From Silurus meridionalis (Eukaryota > Chordata > Actinopteri > Siluriformes > Siluridae), in assembly GCF_014805685.1 (NCBI RefSeq), contig NC_060898.1:8562001-8626000 (forward strand): a stretch of 64,000 nt of DNA. The letters are read 5' to 3'. Shown piece by piece: positions 17,076 to 30,090 of this stretch. How positions within the stretch are numbered: position 1 is the stretch's first letter; the number at the start of each line of letters is the position of its first letter. A program made the position numbers and the translations under genes. The notes beneath the pieces were generated by a model. It did no database searches. It saw only the letters and a program-made list of their open reading frames with translations, and had not been told where the DNA came from.

Positions 17076-17859
17076 AAAAAAACGGCAGAAATGAGATAGA
17101 AAATTCCCATTTCATAAATCTTAATGAATGCCAATGAATGACACTTTAGTTTAGAATGACTGAAATTATATAAAATAAACTTGGAGGATCGATTTCCTCC
17201 AATGAAGCAAAAATTATCAGAACATTTTGCCATATTGTAACCAAAATGTACTAACTTTAATTTTTATAGAACTATTGTATGGAAGGAATATTGCACTTTT
17301 TTTATTACAATCATTATTTGTGCCACTCACCCTGTGCAATAACCACACTACTGACTGTGCAATACTACCTTATTCTAAGATTTTATTTTAATTTTAAGTA
17401 AAACAGTAACCAACTTTCCATTTGGGAGAGATGTTTGAGCAACTTTTGTTGTTTTTTGTTTACAAAAAGCAGACTTGTTTACCCTATGAGCTATATAACT
17501 CCTAAAAACAACATTGTACCTTCTTATTGTGTCTGAATTTCTGGCTCCTTTCCTCCGTGTTAAGGGCAATGTAGGGACTGAGAAGCACACCTGGATCGAT
17601 ACAGGTGGACAGAAATCTGATGGAGCAACACACACATATATATGTAGTAAATACGAGTAAATAACTTTAAAATGTGATTAATACAGCACAAATTCAAATC
17701 TGAAGTAAGATCCTAGAGTGTTCACAAATGCATCAGACTGGATCAGACCTACACAAATGTTGCCAACACATTACTGAACATTCTCTCCGAAAACTAAATT
17801 TGCCATTATACACATCAGTAGACTACCAAAATTCATAATGAGTGACAAAACGACAGAAT
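17076..17859. other. intergenic sequence with nothing recognised
   Basis: AT-rich, with short reading frames only. No motif or repeat family was identified. Confidence 0.5.
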
Positions 17860-18330
17860 TAAAAAAAAAATGTATAATAAATAAAAGTTCAACAAGCAAT
17901 TGTTGAGATTTTTCCAAACTTTACACAAATGTTATTTTCATGTAATGGACAAATAAAAAATCTTTTAGCTGGAATTATCCCGCAGATCAATTCTATGTTC
18001 CTACTGAGAGGTCCCAAAACGGAGGATCAGATTAGCCCTGCTGTCAGACGGTCCAAAGAGCTGCCTGGGTAACTTCAAGATGATGCTGGAGAAGGTTATA
18101 AAAAGATAAGCAAAGATCAAGTCGTCCAAGGAGCACTGCCAAATCCATTATTGTAAAGTGGAAAAATGATGGCACAACCCAGACACTACAGTCTAGTTTA
18201 TGACACTAAAGGGGTTACACAGATCACTAACTGAAAACGAAGAACTGCTGCAGACATTATCAGCTCTTCAAAGGTCTGACCTCTATCGGAAAATGGGCAA
18301 AAGGCTGATACTTTAGAGAAAGGTGAGCAT
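17860..18330 (+). mobile_element. Tc1-family relic, N-terminal transposase region
   Basis: Around 18090-18185 the translations EGYKKISKDQV and, in another frame, SIIVKWKNDGTTQT match the paired-type DNA-binding domain at the start of Tc1 transposases. No catalytic region follows. Confidence 0.5.
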
Positions 18331-19882
<1,552 letters not shown>

Positions 19883-19929
19883 ACTGTGTAAACATTGTTT
19901 CTCAATTAACAAAATGGAAAGTACATAAA

Positions 19930-20200
19930 CAGAAGAAAAAACTCCAAATCGAATCAATATTTTGCTTATAAAACAGCATCAAATGTTCTTGCTGCTTGTA
20001 CACAGTTTTTGAAGGAACTGGGCAGGTAGGTGGTTCCTGTATCTAAAGATCTGAGTTGTTTGTAACAATCTACCTGCCAAGTTTATTCAAGAACTGTACC
20101 CAGGAGTGCCAGTGTTCCTTGACGAATTGATTTGTTTTGCAGGCAAAGAGTGTATATATTAATGTTGATTTACTTTATATTACTTAGCATTTTTGTAATT
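19930..20200 (-). mobile_element. Tc1-derived relic
   Basis: Contains cacagtttttgaaggaactg followed by ggcaggtaggtggttcc, and atcgaatcaatattttgc, all near the consensus of a fish Tc1 family. The piece around 20075-20140 partly repeats it in reverse, so this may be a palindromic internal-deletion derivative. Confidence 0.5.
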
Positions 20201-21559
20201 GATATATATATAAAAAATAAACTAACACTTGTTTTACAGCATTTTTTTTTTTTCAAAGATTCGTTCATCACCTGGTGAAGAAAAAAAAAAAAAAAAAGCA
20301 CCTTGTCTGCAAAGCCGATGAAGGACACTTGGTTAAATGTACTGTATTTAAAGCCTGTGCTTTAATGTACTGTTAATGTAATCTCATGATATCACGATGC
20401 CAGTAGGTTTGAAGAAATGACAATATTAATAAGGCAACCCTCCACACCGATCTACAGGCAGATGTTTAAGCATCACTTTTTTATTACATTTTTAAGACAC
20501 TTGGTGTATCTGGCCTATGAATGAAAATGCTGGACCAAAAAAAAAAAAAAAAAAAATAAAATAAAATTATTTTATGCAAAAAACAGTGAAAGATGGCACA
20601 GCCCAGATTTTTCCTTCAAATCTACAAAACAAAAATAAATAACATTTTTCTTACATTGTAAAATCAGTTGACACACAAAAAGGAAACAAATTCCCATTTT
20701 ACACCTTGCGTTATCATATCCGTATCGTCTCTATAGTGATGTACAGTCTTCTGATCCACTCTGTACACATTGTAGCCTCATTTCACCCACACAATAAAGA
20801 AGCAGGAATCGGTGCCCCAGAGATCATTTTAGTGAACAGCCTATTCTTATTTTTCCACAATTGAGGAAAATGTCATCTTTGACACTGGCACGGTTGCATA
20901 AATTGGAATAGTAGAGTCTAGAATCATCCTTTCTGGATCCTTTGCTATATTTAGTATATTTCATGACATATTCTGTCAGTTTATATTTCCACTTAAGGGC
21001 AGTCTTAAAGGATCACATTGTACAGACTGCATTTACACCTACCTGAAATCAGATGACCGTGTACACCAAATGACCACATTATAATTACAATGCTTGCTTT
21101 GTGCATTTACCTTTTCTTTCTTTTTTTTTTTATTTATTTATTTTTTTTTACATGGTCAAATGGTAACTAATCATCATCTAATCACATAAAATGTATATTT
21201 ACATAGTATACATGGGGCCATTAACTAAAATAACAAAGGCAGAGATCAGAAACAAACACATGACAGTAAGCAGGAGCCAACACAAGTAAATTAGTAAACA
21301 GCAGAAGCATGTGAGCTGGAGAAAATGATGCTCTCTCTGCATTTTGCATGCCAGTAAACATTTTTATGACTTCAACCAGGTTAGCTTAGATATACACAAT
21401 CTGAAATTCAACAATAAAACAAAAAAAAAGTACAAAAAGAAGGTTACACAGACATCTCTATTACTCTCCTGTGAGCTCCTCTGAAACAATTGTTAACACG
21501 TGACCAAATATTATAAATGTTATGAAAATAGTCATACATATTTAGTGTGAAAGAAATTT
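20201..21559. other. intergenic sequence with nothing recognised
   Basis: AT-rich, with A and T homopolymer runs near 20243, 20280, 20537 and 21120. No gene or repeat body was identified. Confidence 0.5.
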
Positions 21560-21870
21560 GTTCATTTTCAGTCATTCAGGTCAAGAACATGCATCCAGAG
21601 CCTATCTAAAGAACACAGAGAATGAGCAGGAATAAACCCAGAATGGGATCTTAGTCCGTTGAGCACACACAGTCACACTTCGAGGCAATTTAGCATAGAC
21701 AATTAATCTACCAGGCTGTTTTGTTAATAGTGGAAGGGAACATGATAACGTGGAGAAAACACACAATGACATGGGGAGATCAGATAGTAACAATAGCTAA
21801 GGATCCAACCAGGGACCCTTGAGATATAAGGCAGCAATGCAACCCACTGTACCATCATGCTATCCATGAA
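21560..21870 (-). mobile_element. tRNA-type SINE-like repeat (minus strand), degraded
   Basis: Read on the minus strand it resembles the fish repeat that starts with a tRNA-like head (gggtccctggttggatcc) and continues through ctccccatgtcattgtgtg and gtctatgctaaattgcctcg to ataggctctggatgcatg. Similar tails lie at 44465-44568 and 37441-37558. Confidence 0.5.
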
Positions 21871-24201
21871 AGCAACCAAAACACCTAACATAAAAACAGA
21901 AGTTTAATATCATGGGATGGTCTGGGCCCAAACACTCCTACTTACTCCTCAGACTACAGAGTAGAGTTCATAACTGCTCATAAGTACTTAATGTACACTC
22001 GGCTCAGCAGATTTAAAGGAAATATTACAGGGTATTACTTTTCATAGAATTACTAAGGCTTAATTCATGTCAAACTGGTTTCTTGAAAAACCACAGAAAT
22101 GTATTAAACATTTTCTAAATATGTACTAGTAGGTGGTGTGCTTGTGTAAGTCCAGATGACAAGCAAAGTGAATTAAATGTCTGTGTTATATCTGGTTTGG
22201 AGTGATTCCTGTGAATGTTTTATTAGAGAAATATGAATATTAACAATCAGGAGACTGCACAGCCTGTAGGCAGTACAAAAATAGCTACAATTGTGTAAAT
22301 GTATTAATGTGTATGAATGAATCATGACAGCATACAGATCAGGTTACAATATAAACAGGTAAAAAAACAAGCACGTGTTTGTGCCACTGTGATAGTAACC
22401 CAGTTTCCATTAGGAACCTTGTGCAAAACTCATGGCACCCCCATGTGCTATAGAGAGACACTGTCTGATTTCAAATTGCATTTATAGAGAAGGAATACAA
22501 GTTAAACCTTTACCCTGGTCTTTTCTGATGGGTGGTATGTCAACGTAAAAAGTAAAAAAAAAAAAAAAGTGTTGACCACACAAGTCTACTTATCGAACTA
22601 TTCTGATTAAGTGTACAAGTGCTGAGGTAGTAATCCTTTTGACTTTCACTGCATCTGCTGCATTGGTTCTTAGAGAGATCATTAAAGGCTTAATAAATAC
22701 CACAAGAAATAATGTTTGCTATAGCAGCACACAAATGTGCAGTGCAGAGAGGGGCTTACACGATAAAGGATTAAATTTAAATCTAATAGTTTTACAGAAC
22801 AAATGTATGCTTATAACATCCTGATTTAACTCAAACAGCTCATCATTTAAATTTTTGATGAATCAAGTGGATGCCAGACCTGCAAAAAGTCAGCGTTTGC
22901 AGACCTGGGTGTTCTCCAGCTGAAGGTCAGGGAAACTGAAGCATTGTACAGGGATTAAGGAGAGATGGTAATGAATCTAAATGAGATAAACCTCAGCCCT
23001 GCACACATAGACTTTGTAGTATTTCATTTTGTGTTTAAAGATTGCTTCCAAAATCACTACCACTTTCAATTCATGTTCAAGCAAATGTGTGTTAAAGGAA
23101 GTACATTCAACTTTTTTTGTTATTATTATTCTACCACTGTAACCATAAAGTCTTCAAGAAGGACTGCTCTTTATTTTGTTAAAAATAATCAGTTTATAGT
23201 AAGACAAAAAAAAAAAAGATCACTATTGGTTTTGATATTTTATGGATGACTATACCAATGCCATTGTTTGCTGTATAAAAAAAAAAAACATCGCAAAAAA
23301 AAACAAAAACAGGATATGAGAGGGTTGAAATAAAGCACACAAAACATTCTGGAATATTATAAATGAAATGGAATTTCAAAGGTGCAAATGAAAGAACAAT
23401 TGGGAGAATTACTACTGCATGATGTGACTCATCCTAATACAAATTACAGAGAGGGTGCAACCATGGAGTGCTGCTGGGAATTCTTCCCTGTACAGAGCCA
23501 ACATGGACCCAAAGCTTTAATTCCATACGAATCTTCTAAATCTTCATTGCTTAGGAGGTTAAAAAGTGGGTGAAACTGACATTTTTACCAAGAATAATAA
23601 TTAGCAAATAAATAACTTTATAATCTATGGATTTGGTTTTTAGAACAAGCTGAGGTCTTTATTGGAAGGTGTTACATCATTAATAAGGTCCGTGTCTCAT
23701 TAGCAATGAGAAAAAACAAAACAAAAAACACCTGGAAGGCTTTGTGTTCAGGTCACCAATCAATTTACGCACTACAATGTTAAGCATACTGGACAGGTGG
23801 CATTTGTTGCTTTAACCGGTTGCCTGAGGGAGGATCCTCAATTAATGGCAGTCATTGTTCTGCCATGAGTTCTGCCACAATCTGCCACTAGATTACTGTC
23901 GGCAGTCATAAACAACTACTATGAAGACATTTTAGCTACGTTACAGGATTCACTTTTATTTATAAACGTCTCCTCAGCTCGGGCACAATTCTTTTTTTTT
24001 AAAAAGAGAAGCACATAAATGTAAATAAATAAATGATAAATCACCACCAAAAATGTGCTAAAATAGTGATTTTTTTAATTCTATAAAGAGATTTGAAGGG
24101 CATAAGGAGTGCTGCGGGTGGAAAGACATGCATAGGGTCTATGTTGGCTCGTTGCATTTTCAGTCAGACAGAAATGAATGAAAGAGATTGAGAGCCTGTA
24201 C
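21871..24201. other. intergenic and possible 3' part of the ppp1r26 transcription unit
   Basis: No coding exon was found, although a strong splice donor at the end of the visible ppp1r26 frame suggests a further exon or UTR may lie to the left of 24202. Small reading frames here lack support. Confidence 0.4.
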
Positions 24202-25008
24202 TCACTGGCTGCACTGCTGCTGTCTCTTATCTGTCCTCTCTTCACCTGACTCTACATCTGTCTCATCTATGCACCTCTCCTGCTGTTCCTCCTCCTTCAC
24301 TTCACTCGTTTTTTTAGTATCTTTCTGTGCATTTTTAAGCTGCAGATGATTGGATTTATGAGATGGCAGAGCTACAACTGAAGACTGATCTCTGCGCAAG
24401 CTGTGACCAGCACGTGGCTGGGATAGTGCAAGGGGCAAGGGGACACACGAAATGTGAGAGGGGTAAGAAGGCAGGTGCCGAGAGAGGTGTGCAGGCTTCG
24501 GGGATGTGTGTCGGGTGTTAGAGGTCAGATTATGTGGTTGGTCCCATTGTCCTTTTCTTTCCCAACTGCAAAGGTCAAACGAGTCCGGCCTGCTCTCAGA
24601 AGAACTTTCCTTCCGTTCTTCCTTGGCAACCACGAGAGTCTCTGAAGAGGAACTAAGGACCTGTTTCCCTAGTGGAGGGGGAGAAGGACACACAGTGCTG
24701 ATAACCTCTATAAGAGGAATTCTACCCCTGTTCTGCAAGCTGCTTGAAAGGTCAGTTGATTTGTCCCTAGCAGTACTTATGCTGCAGTTATCATGCTTCA
24801 TCAGAAACAGGTTCTGGTGCTGCACTTCAACTTTGGACTCCTGTGGGCCAGTTAAATTGATAAATGCTTCACAATCAGTTCTTTCTGTGAACTTTCCGGT
24901 TACCTTTTCAGCCTGATCCTTGACTAAGCTGAGATTCCTGCACTCATGCAAAGTCCTCTCGCAACTGATCACCCGTCCTACCTTCTTCCGAGCTGCAACA
25001 GCTGTCAA
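24202..25008 (-). CDS. ppp1r26: probable C-terminal part of ppp1r26 in a shifted frame
   Basis: An open frame of about 268 codons lies one base out of register from the 847-residue frame. Its text is serine- and charge-rich like the rest of the protein (VEVQHQNLFLMKHDNCSIST, SSSSETLVVAKEERKESSSE, KTSEVKEEEQQERCIDETDV). It could not be a shadow of the other frame beyond 24944, since that frame has ended. The first 20 or so residues overlap and may not be translated. Confidence 0.65.
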   Translation of the reverse strand: MTAVAARKKVGRVISCERTLHECRNLSLVKDQAEKVTGKFTERTDCEAFINLTGPQESKVEVQHQNLFLMKHDNCSISTARDKSTDLSSSLQNRGRIPLIEVISTVCPSPPPLGKQVLSSSSETLVVAKEERKESSSESRPDSFDLCSWERKGQWDQPHNLTSNTRHTSPKPAHLSRHLPSYPSHISCVPLPLALSQPRAGHSLRRDQSSVVALPSHKSNHLQLKNAQKDTKKTSEVKEEEQQERCIDETDVESGEERTDKRQQQCSQ

Positions 25009-27487
25009 ATGATGAAGGTGAACTCTTAATGCTCATGGCAGTGCCTGTTTGCTCCTCCTGTTTTGGGTTGGAGCTCAATGGAGCCCTTGTGAGATCAGAA
25101 GTCTTTTTCTGAAGCTCCTCCATTTTAACTCCTACTTTACTATCTATCTCTCCAGATGTACTGCAAGAAGCTTCTGCTGCACCTCCAGCATTTTCTTGCT
25201 TCAGTATCGTCTCTGGAGTAAAAGACCCTTTTGCTTTCTCAGCCAAGAACCTACGGATCTCTTGCTCAATGCTGTCATCACTGTCCACTGAGCTGCTGTC
25301 CTCTTCAACATGTGAAGACTGGACGCCATGCACTGCCAGAGAACCCTGGTCCTCTTTTGTGGCGACATTACATTTCTTGCTGTTCTGTGACTTCGAGGCT
25401 TTAGGATTAGCACCTTTGTCCTGTATGGGTATGCTAATCAACCCCTTGGTGCTTTTTATAGTATTTGGTTTAATAGTTTTAGCAGCAAGAACCAATTTTT
25501 GATCCTTGACAGATTTGTGTTTTTTTAAGGTGTCAGTACTTTGTAGTTGCACAGGTTTAGAGCTCTTACGTGCCTTTAGTTTCATGTCCCTGACTTTCTT
25601 TTTCACAATTTTTTTCGTTTTAAGCAAATCTTTTATTGCTGCATCAAGATCCTCATCACTGTCCAACGAGCTGCTTTTATCACTGCTATAATTCCTCTCA
25701 GAGGCAATAATAGACTTTGGGGGGCTGGTTCCACAGCTGGAAACCTTGTTAATGGATGTAGATCCTTCTTTAATGCTATGATGGGGAGAGCTCTGTGTAG
25801 GGTAACTGTTCTTTATCGTATTTGGGCTACAGGTGCGCCATGTGACAGAAGAAAAATCACTCTGGGTTAGGGACATGGGTTGAGGCTCCTCTTTCAATAT
25901 ACCAGCAATTCCTTGTTTACAGCTTTTGCTATCCTCTTCTTTCCATTTCCTTTTCCGTGAGAAGGATAGTCTCAGTGATTTGTTCTGATCCTCTTCAACT
26001 TTAATGTGCTGCGGGGTTTTAGTGACTGTGGGTAATCCAGAGTAGTCAGTTGTGGATGCCTGCTCATGAAGCTTCGCTTTAAGTTCCAGAAATTTACGAA
26101 TCTCTTGCTCAATTCCATCCTCACTGTCTACAGAGCTCTCGTCGCTCTTTTCACACTTCTGCAATGAAACACCAGTGGGAAAGAAAGATGGAATCTCTGT
26201 TGTAGGGGTACTGGCCAGGTCCAAAGCGGGTTCAAATGATGCAGGCATGACAGTCTTGGAGATGTCCAAGATGGCCTCGGCACACATCAGCTCAGCTGTG
26301 GTATTTACAGTGAATGTGGAATGAATTTGCCGCCCATCCTGTTGCTCTTCATCTTTAGTGGGACACAGTGAATCTCCACTGGCCCGCAGGCAACATGTAG
26401 GCAACATGCTGAGAGAAAGACCGCCAGGTTTTGGTGAAGCACACTTCATTTCTTTAGGATCCACTGCTTTTTTCTTTCTGTTCTTCTTCTTATTTATTTT
26501 TTTAATAGGCTTAACATGGATATGATCATCCAAACCAGTTTGCTTCGGGTGAATTTTGTGATCTTTTTCCTTCTCCTGTTGGTAGTTTCGGATAGCCTCC
26601 TCGATGCCATCATCACTACTGGAGTCCAGCATTTCCTTCAGCTTTAAGTACCTCAAGCCCTCATGACGCTCCTTCTCTTCCTGCTGAAACTTCTGTATGG
26701 CCTCTTCGATGCCATCATCACTGCTCGAGTCCATTAAATCTTCATTCACTTTTATTTTGAGTGAAGTAGGTGTACAATCTACTTGGGGCAAACAGGAAGG
26801 TGTTCCAGAGCAAGGTGGTGCTTTTGTAGGCAAAGTCTTAACAACACCCGGTTTCCCAAATCGGTTATCTTTTATTGATTTTTTCTTTTTTTTTAAGGCT
26901 ACCAATGGCTGGATTCCTTTTGAACCTTTCAGGCTATCGGTGCTATTGATTAGCACTTTGGTGGAATGCATGAGCTGTTTTGGTGCATCTGCCATACAGT
27001 TACCACCCGGCTGGACTTTAGGTGCTTGAACTGGGTTCTCTACTGGCTCCCTCTTATGCTTGTGGTCCACTTTCTCTTTCAGGTACTCCTGAATGGCCTC
27101 CTCAATCCCCCGATCTACTGAATCATCGCTGTCTGAACCTTCGGTGGCATCAGAGCTAGACGCGTGAAGCTTACCGCTGTCCGTTACTGCTCGGCGAGAC
27201 CTCGCCAGAGTGTCCATGTGACAAGACTTGTGGCCACCACATGCCGACTTGGGCAGGTTGAGGGCAGACTGGGCACTAGAGTTGATCTCATTGTTCATAT
27301 CTGAGGACTGTGTGCTGCAGAGGCTGTCAATGATCATCTGGACTTTGTGCGGGATGGGGGTTCCGCTTGAAGATACAAAGTCACTGTCTGAAGCGCTATC
27401 ATTGAAGCAAAGAGGCAGGCTCAAGCTCTTACCGGACCTCCATTCTGAGTGAACTGCCACCACAGGAGGAACCGTTTTCAGAAACAT
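24202..27487 (-). CDS. ppp1r26: ppp1r26, protein phosphatase 1 regulatory subunit 26 (reading frame broken near 25.0 kb)
   Basis: The frame from ATG at 27487 encodes 847 residues to a stop at 24944. It starts MFLKTVPPVVAVHSEW, close to vertebrate PPP1R26. It carries six copies of an acidic-then-helical motif (consensus D-S-D/E-D-x-I-E-x-E/A-I-R/Q-x-F/Y): residues 119-137, 253-268, 288-303, 453-467, 607-623 and 733-748. Basic clusters between them fit a nuclear or nucleolar protein. LRLSFSRKRKW (505-515) may be an RVxF-like PP1 docking site. The product is a PP1 regulator; mechanism is from the family. A second open frame (25008-24202) overlaps the end and carries the sequence on for about 260 residues. 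Joined, the product would be near 1,100 residues; human is about 1,200. A one-base indel or small intron near 24950-25000 is likely. CA|gtgagt overlaps the final stop, so another exon may follow. Confidence 0.85.
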
Positions 27488-27549
27488 TATAGAATGGCAG
27501 GTTGGGGGGAGGTGGGGCTCGGATCCTCTAACTGTGACCTTGTTACATT
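27488..27549 (-). other. ppp1r26: ppp1r26 5' untranslated part of the coding exon
   Basis: A splice acceptor with a strong pyrimidine tract (tctttccctttttcag) ends at 27550, and about 62 bases separate it from the start codon. The translation start is therefore in the second exon. Confidence 0.7.
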
Positions 27550-28840
27550 CTGAAAAAGGGAAAGAAAAAATTATTTTTACGTGTTATTGCGTTCAACTTA
27601 GTGTGTAAATATAGACATCTTTAAAAACATAAATTCAATTGTAAAACAGTGATCCAAAACGCAACAGATTAGGATCATTAAACGACTGACAAGTCACCAA
27701 GCCGTTACAATCGTCTGGAGATACTGTACTACCTTTCAAAGTGTAGTTAGTTTTAAAGAATAGCACACTTGGGCTTTTAGTCAATCAAACTAATGTCAAT
27801 CTAAATTCTAAATAAAAGATTCTTCAGTCAGGTTATAACCAAGAAGGGTTTTCTATCGAAATCTAAAGTTAAAAATCCCTCCATAAGAAAAAAAAACCAG
27901 TCAGACAACCAATAGGTCCTAGCTGATGAGCTACATTAGACATGAGGGATGTACCGTGTATATGTAGCGAATCGAGCAGGTGACTCAGTCCTGAGCTACA
28001 AAGTCAAACGGTTTTTAAATTTAGCACACATTAGTAAGTTATAAATGTTTTTTATGACATGACCCCGACTATTTACGGGGAGGAAAAACGCAGACTATTC
28101 ATGAAAAACACGTTTCAAACCGATCTAAGGAAAGTTGTTTTTATCTATCCGGAGATTGAACTCCTTGCTGAAAGCCCCCCGAGGTTTTCGCCATAACGGC
28201 TACATGGTGTTCGGGTTCAGCTCTCGGGAGCCTTTAGCATACGCAGCTTCGACTCCAAGCGCCCAAAAACCGTGAATTACGTTTAATTCGTTTCCAAAAA
28301 CTATTTTCTCCACCACAATATAACTGTTACACACGTGGACTCTCACCCACACGTGTTTAACAGCACGATTATTCTATAAACGCTAAGCATTCTTTGTTTA
28401 AATGTTCCCATTTCGCTAGGCTCTAGAGCCCGAATCTCGCACCGCGCTGTCGCCGTGTCGCTAGCGGCTCAGGGTGCACTGTTTGCCGCTCAGCGCTGCT
28501 AAGAGACACCGCAGAGGAACCGGATTCCGTTCCGCTGCCTATTCGCACTGAAACCTCCACGTTCATGATCGGCTTCCCTGCTTTTGAAAATCCACCCACC
28601 AAAGACAAACTACAGACTCCGGATTGTGTGTTCTATGTGTAATAAGCGACTAAATCATGAAATGAACACTCCAACTTATTTGCGTCCCCGCGAGGGGCGG
28701 AAGCCTCGGGACGGAAGGCTCGGTGCGGCCTCTCGGTCCGCAAGCCGGCTCATTTTCTGGAGCCCCTTTGTATCGTAAACATTACCAAAACTGACACCGA
28801 ATACCCCAGAAGACATACTGAACAAAGTCTATGTGTTTAC
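27550..28840 (-). other. ppp1r26: ppp1r26 first intron
   Basis: The interval runs between the inferred donor (CCAG|gtaaac at 28841/28840) and the acceptor at 27550. Its upstream half is GC-rich with many CpG. No coding exon was seen. Confidence 0.55.
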
Positions 28841-28990
28841 CTGGTGAGCGATCGACAGCTCGCGTTCATGTGCTGGTCTTGTAGTTTTGAAGAAACTTGC
28901 AGAATTGTGATATAAAAATATTTTTTTCTATCTCCACTCAGCACTGGAGCGCGCAGAAAATGCACGTTCTCGAGTAGCCGCGCTTCCTAC
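28400..28990. promoter_or_regulatory. CpG-rich promoter region of ppp1r26
   Basis: CpG density rises sharply here (gaatctcgcaccgcgctgtc, cgtccccgcgaggggcggaa, gagcgatcgacagctcgcg, gagtagccgcgcttcc), against AT-rich surroundings. It covers the inferred noncoding first exon and start site of the minus-strand gene. Confidence 0.7.
28841..28990 (-). other. ppp1r26: inferred noncoding first exon of ppp1r26 (start approximate)
   Basis: The minus strand shows a CCAG|gtaaac donor with its exon edge at 28841. The right boundary (transcription start) is a guess from where CpG density ends. Confidence 0.4.
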
Positions 28991-29519
28991 TTACCATGGA
29001 GAGCTCACTTAAAGCTACAGTACACTCTAGAACCATCCTCAGAATCTGAGAGAAAACTTTTATTATTCTTATTTATTTTTTACTTGAAATATAATTGTAC
29101 TTGAAATGCAAATCTTAAAACATTTTTTTTGTAATATAGTCTGGGTTTTTTTGCCTTCATGCATCATTATGTAGAGAAAACAGAAAAATAACGTTTTTGA
29201 TGATTTCTGGAGCTGTATGATGCTTGAAGGTGAGCCCATGCAGTGATTTCATTACAAAAATAATGCCAATTGAGGGCCCGAATATCAGGAGAATCCAATA
29301 TTGATTTTAGCCCTTGTCTCTTGCACCCAAAAATGTCTCCAGATGTTGAGGAACATTGTTCTGAAATTGTTCCACGATTTGATTTTTTTTCTCCAGATTG
29401 GTGAACCTCTGCTCATCTTTGCTCCTGAGAGACTCTACCTTTCTATAGTACACTTTGCACATCCAGTTATTTTACAGATCTTTTCCAATTTACCTAATTT
29501 GTAGCAAAAAGTCTTTTGT
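28991..29519. other. intergenic sequence with nothing recognised
   Basis: AT-rich sequence just upstream of the ppp1r26 CpG region. Confidence 0.5.
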
Positions 29520-29666
29520 TGCCTTGTACTATTTCATTAAATTTTCAGATAAATAGTACATTTTCTCAGTTTAAACAATCAATATGTTCTCTATGATATG
29601 TGAAATAAATGCATATTCTTGCATTTTGATTTTATTTACATTTTACACAATGTCCCAACTCTTTGG
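29520..29666 (+). mobile_element. Tc1-family relic, 3' end only
   Basis: tttctcagtttaaacaatca, then gattttatttacattttaca and caatgtcccaactctttgga, correspond to the 3' terminus of the same family as 48060-49170. Confidence 0.55.
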
Positions 29667-29969
29667 ATCGTATATGTATACTGTAGTTGGGTGTATGGAT
29701 GCTCTGCTGTATTGTTGCCGTCTTGCAGCTCTAGCCTCCAGGCTACATGCACTTGGAAGTATTTTCTATTCTAAATTGCCTTTAGTTGTGAATGATTGTG
29801 TGAATGCAGCTCAACAATATGGTGTCTATGGTGAATTAAAATTTGTGCCCAGTAATATTTATTTTTATTTTTGATTAATTACCTAATTATTCATTTCCAT
29901 AACATTAGAGACGTGCATCAATCAATAGCATTTATAATGCTAATTTTAACGAGTTTGACTTTTAATGAG

Positions 29970-30090
29970 TTTTTTGCTAGTTGTCTTGCAACTAAAATTT
30001 ACAGTCTCTATTTACATTTATGGCATTTGACAAATGCCATAAATGTAAATAGAGACTGTAAATTTTAGTTGCAAGACAACTAGCAAAAAA
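29970..30090. repeat. perfect 121-bp palindrome
   Basis: Base-by-base pairing around position 30030 is exact for 60 bases on each side, with a single unpaired central base. The centre reads ggcatttgacaaatgcc and contains the L2-tail motif tttacatttatggcattt in both arms. Pairing fails at 29969/30091. Confidence 0.97.

Noticed and set aside
24506..24916. A 136-codon plus-strand frame within ppp1r26.
   Set aside because: It is the opposite-strand shadow of the ppp1r26 C-terminal frame, with no splice context or family match.
28680..28750. GC-rich stretch resembling ribosomal RNA.
   Set aside because: No rRNA core motif was found; it is part of the CpG-rich promoter region.
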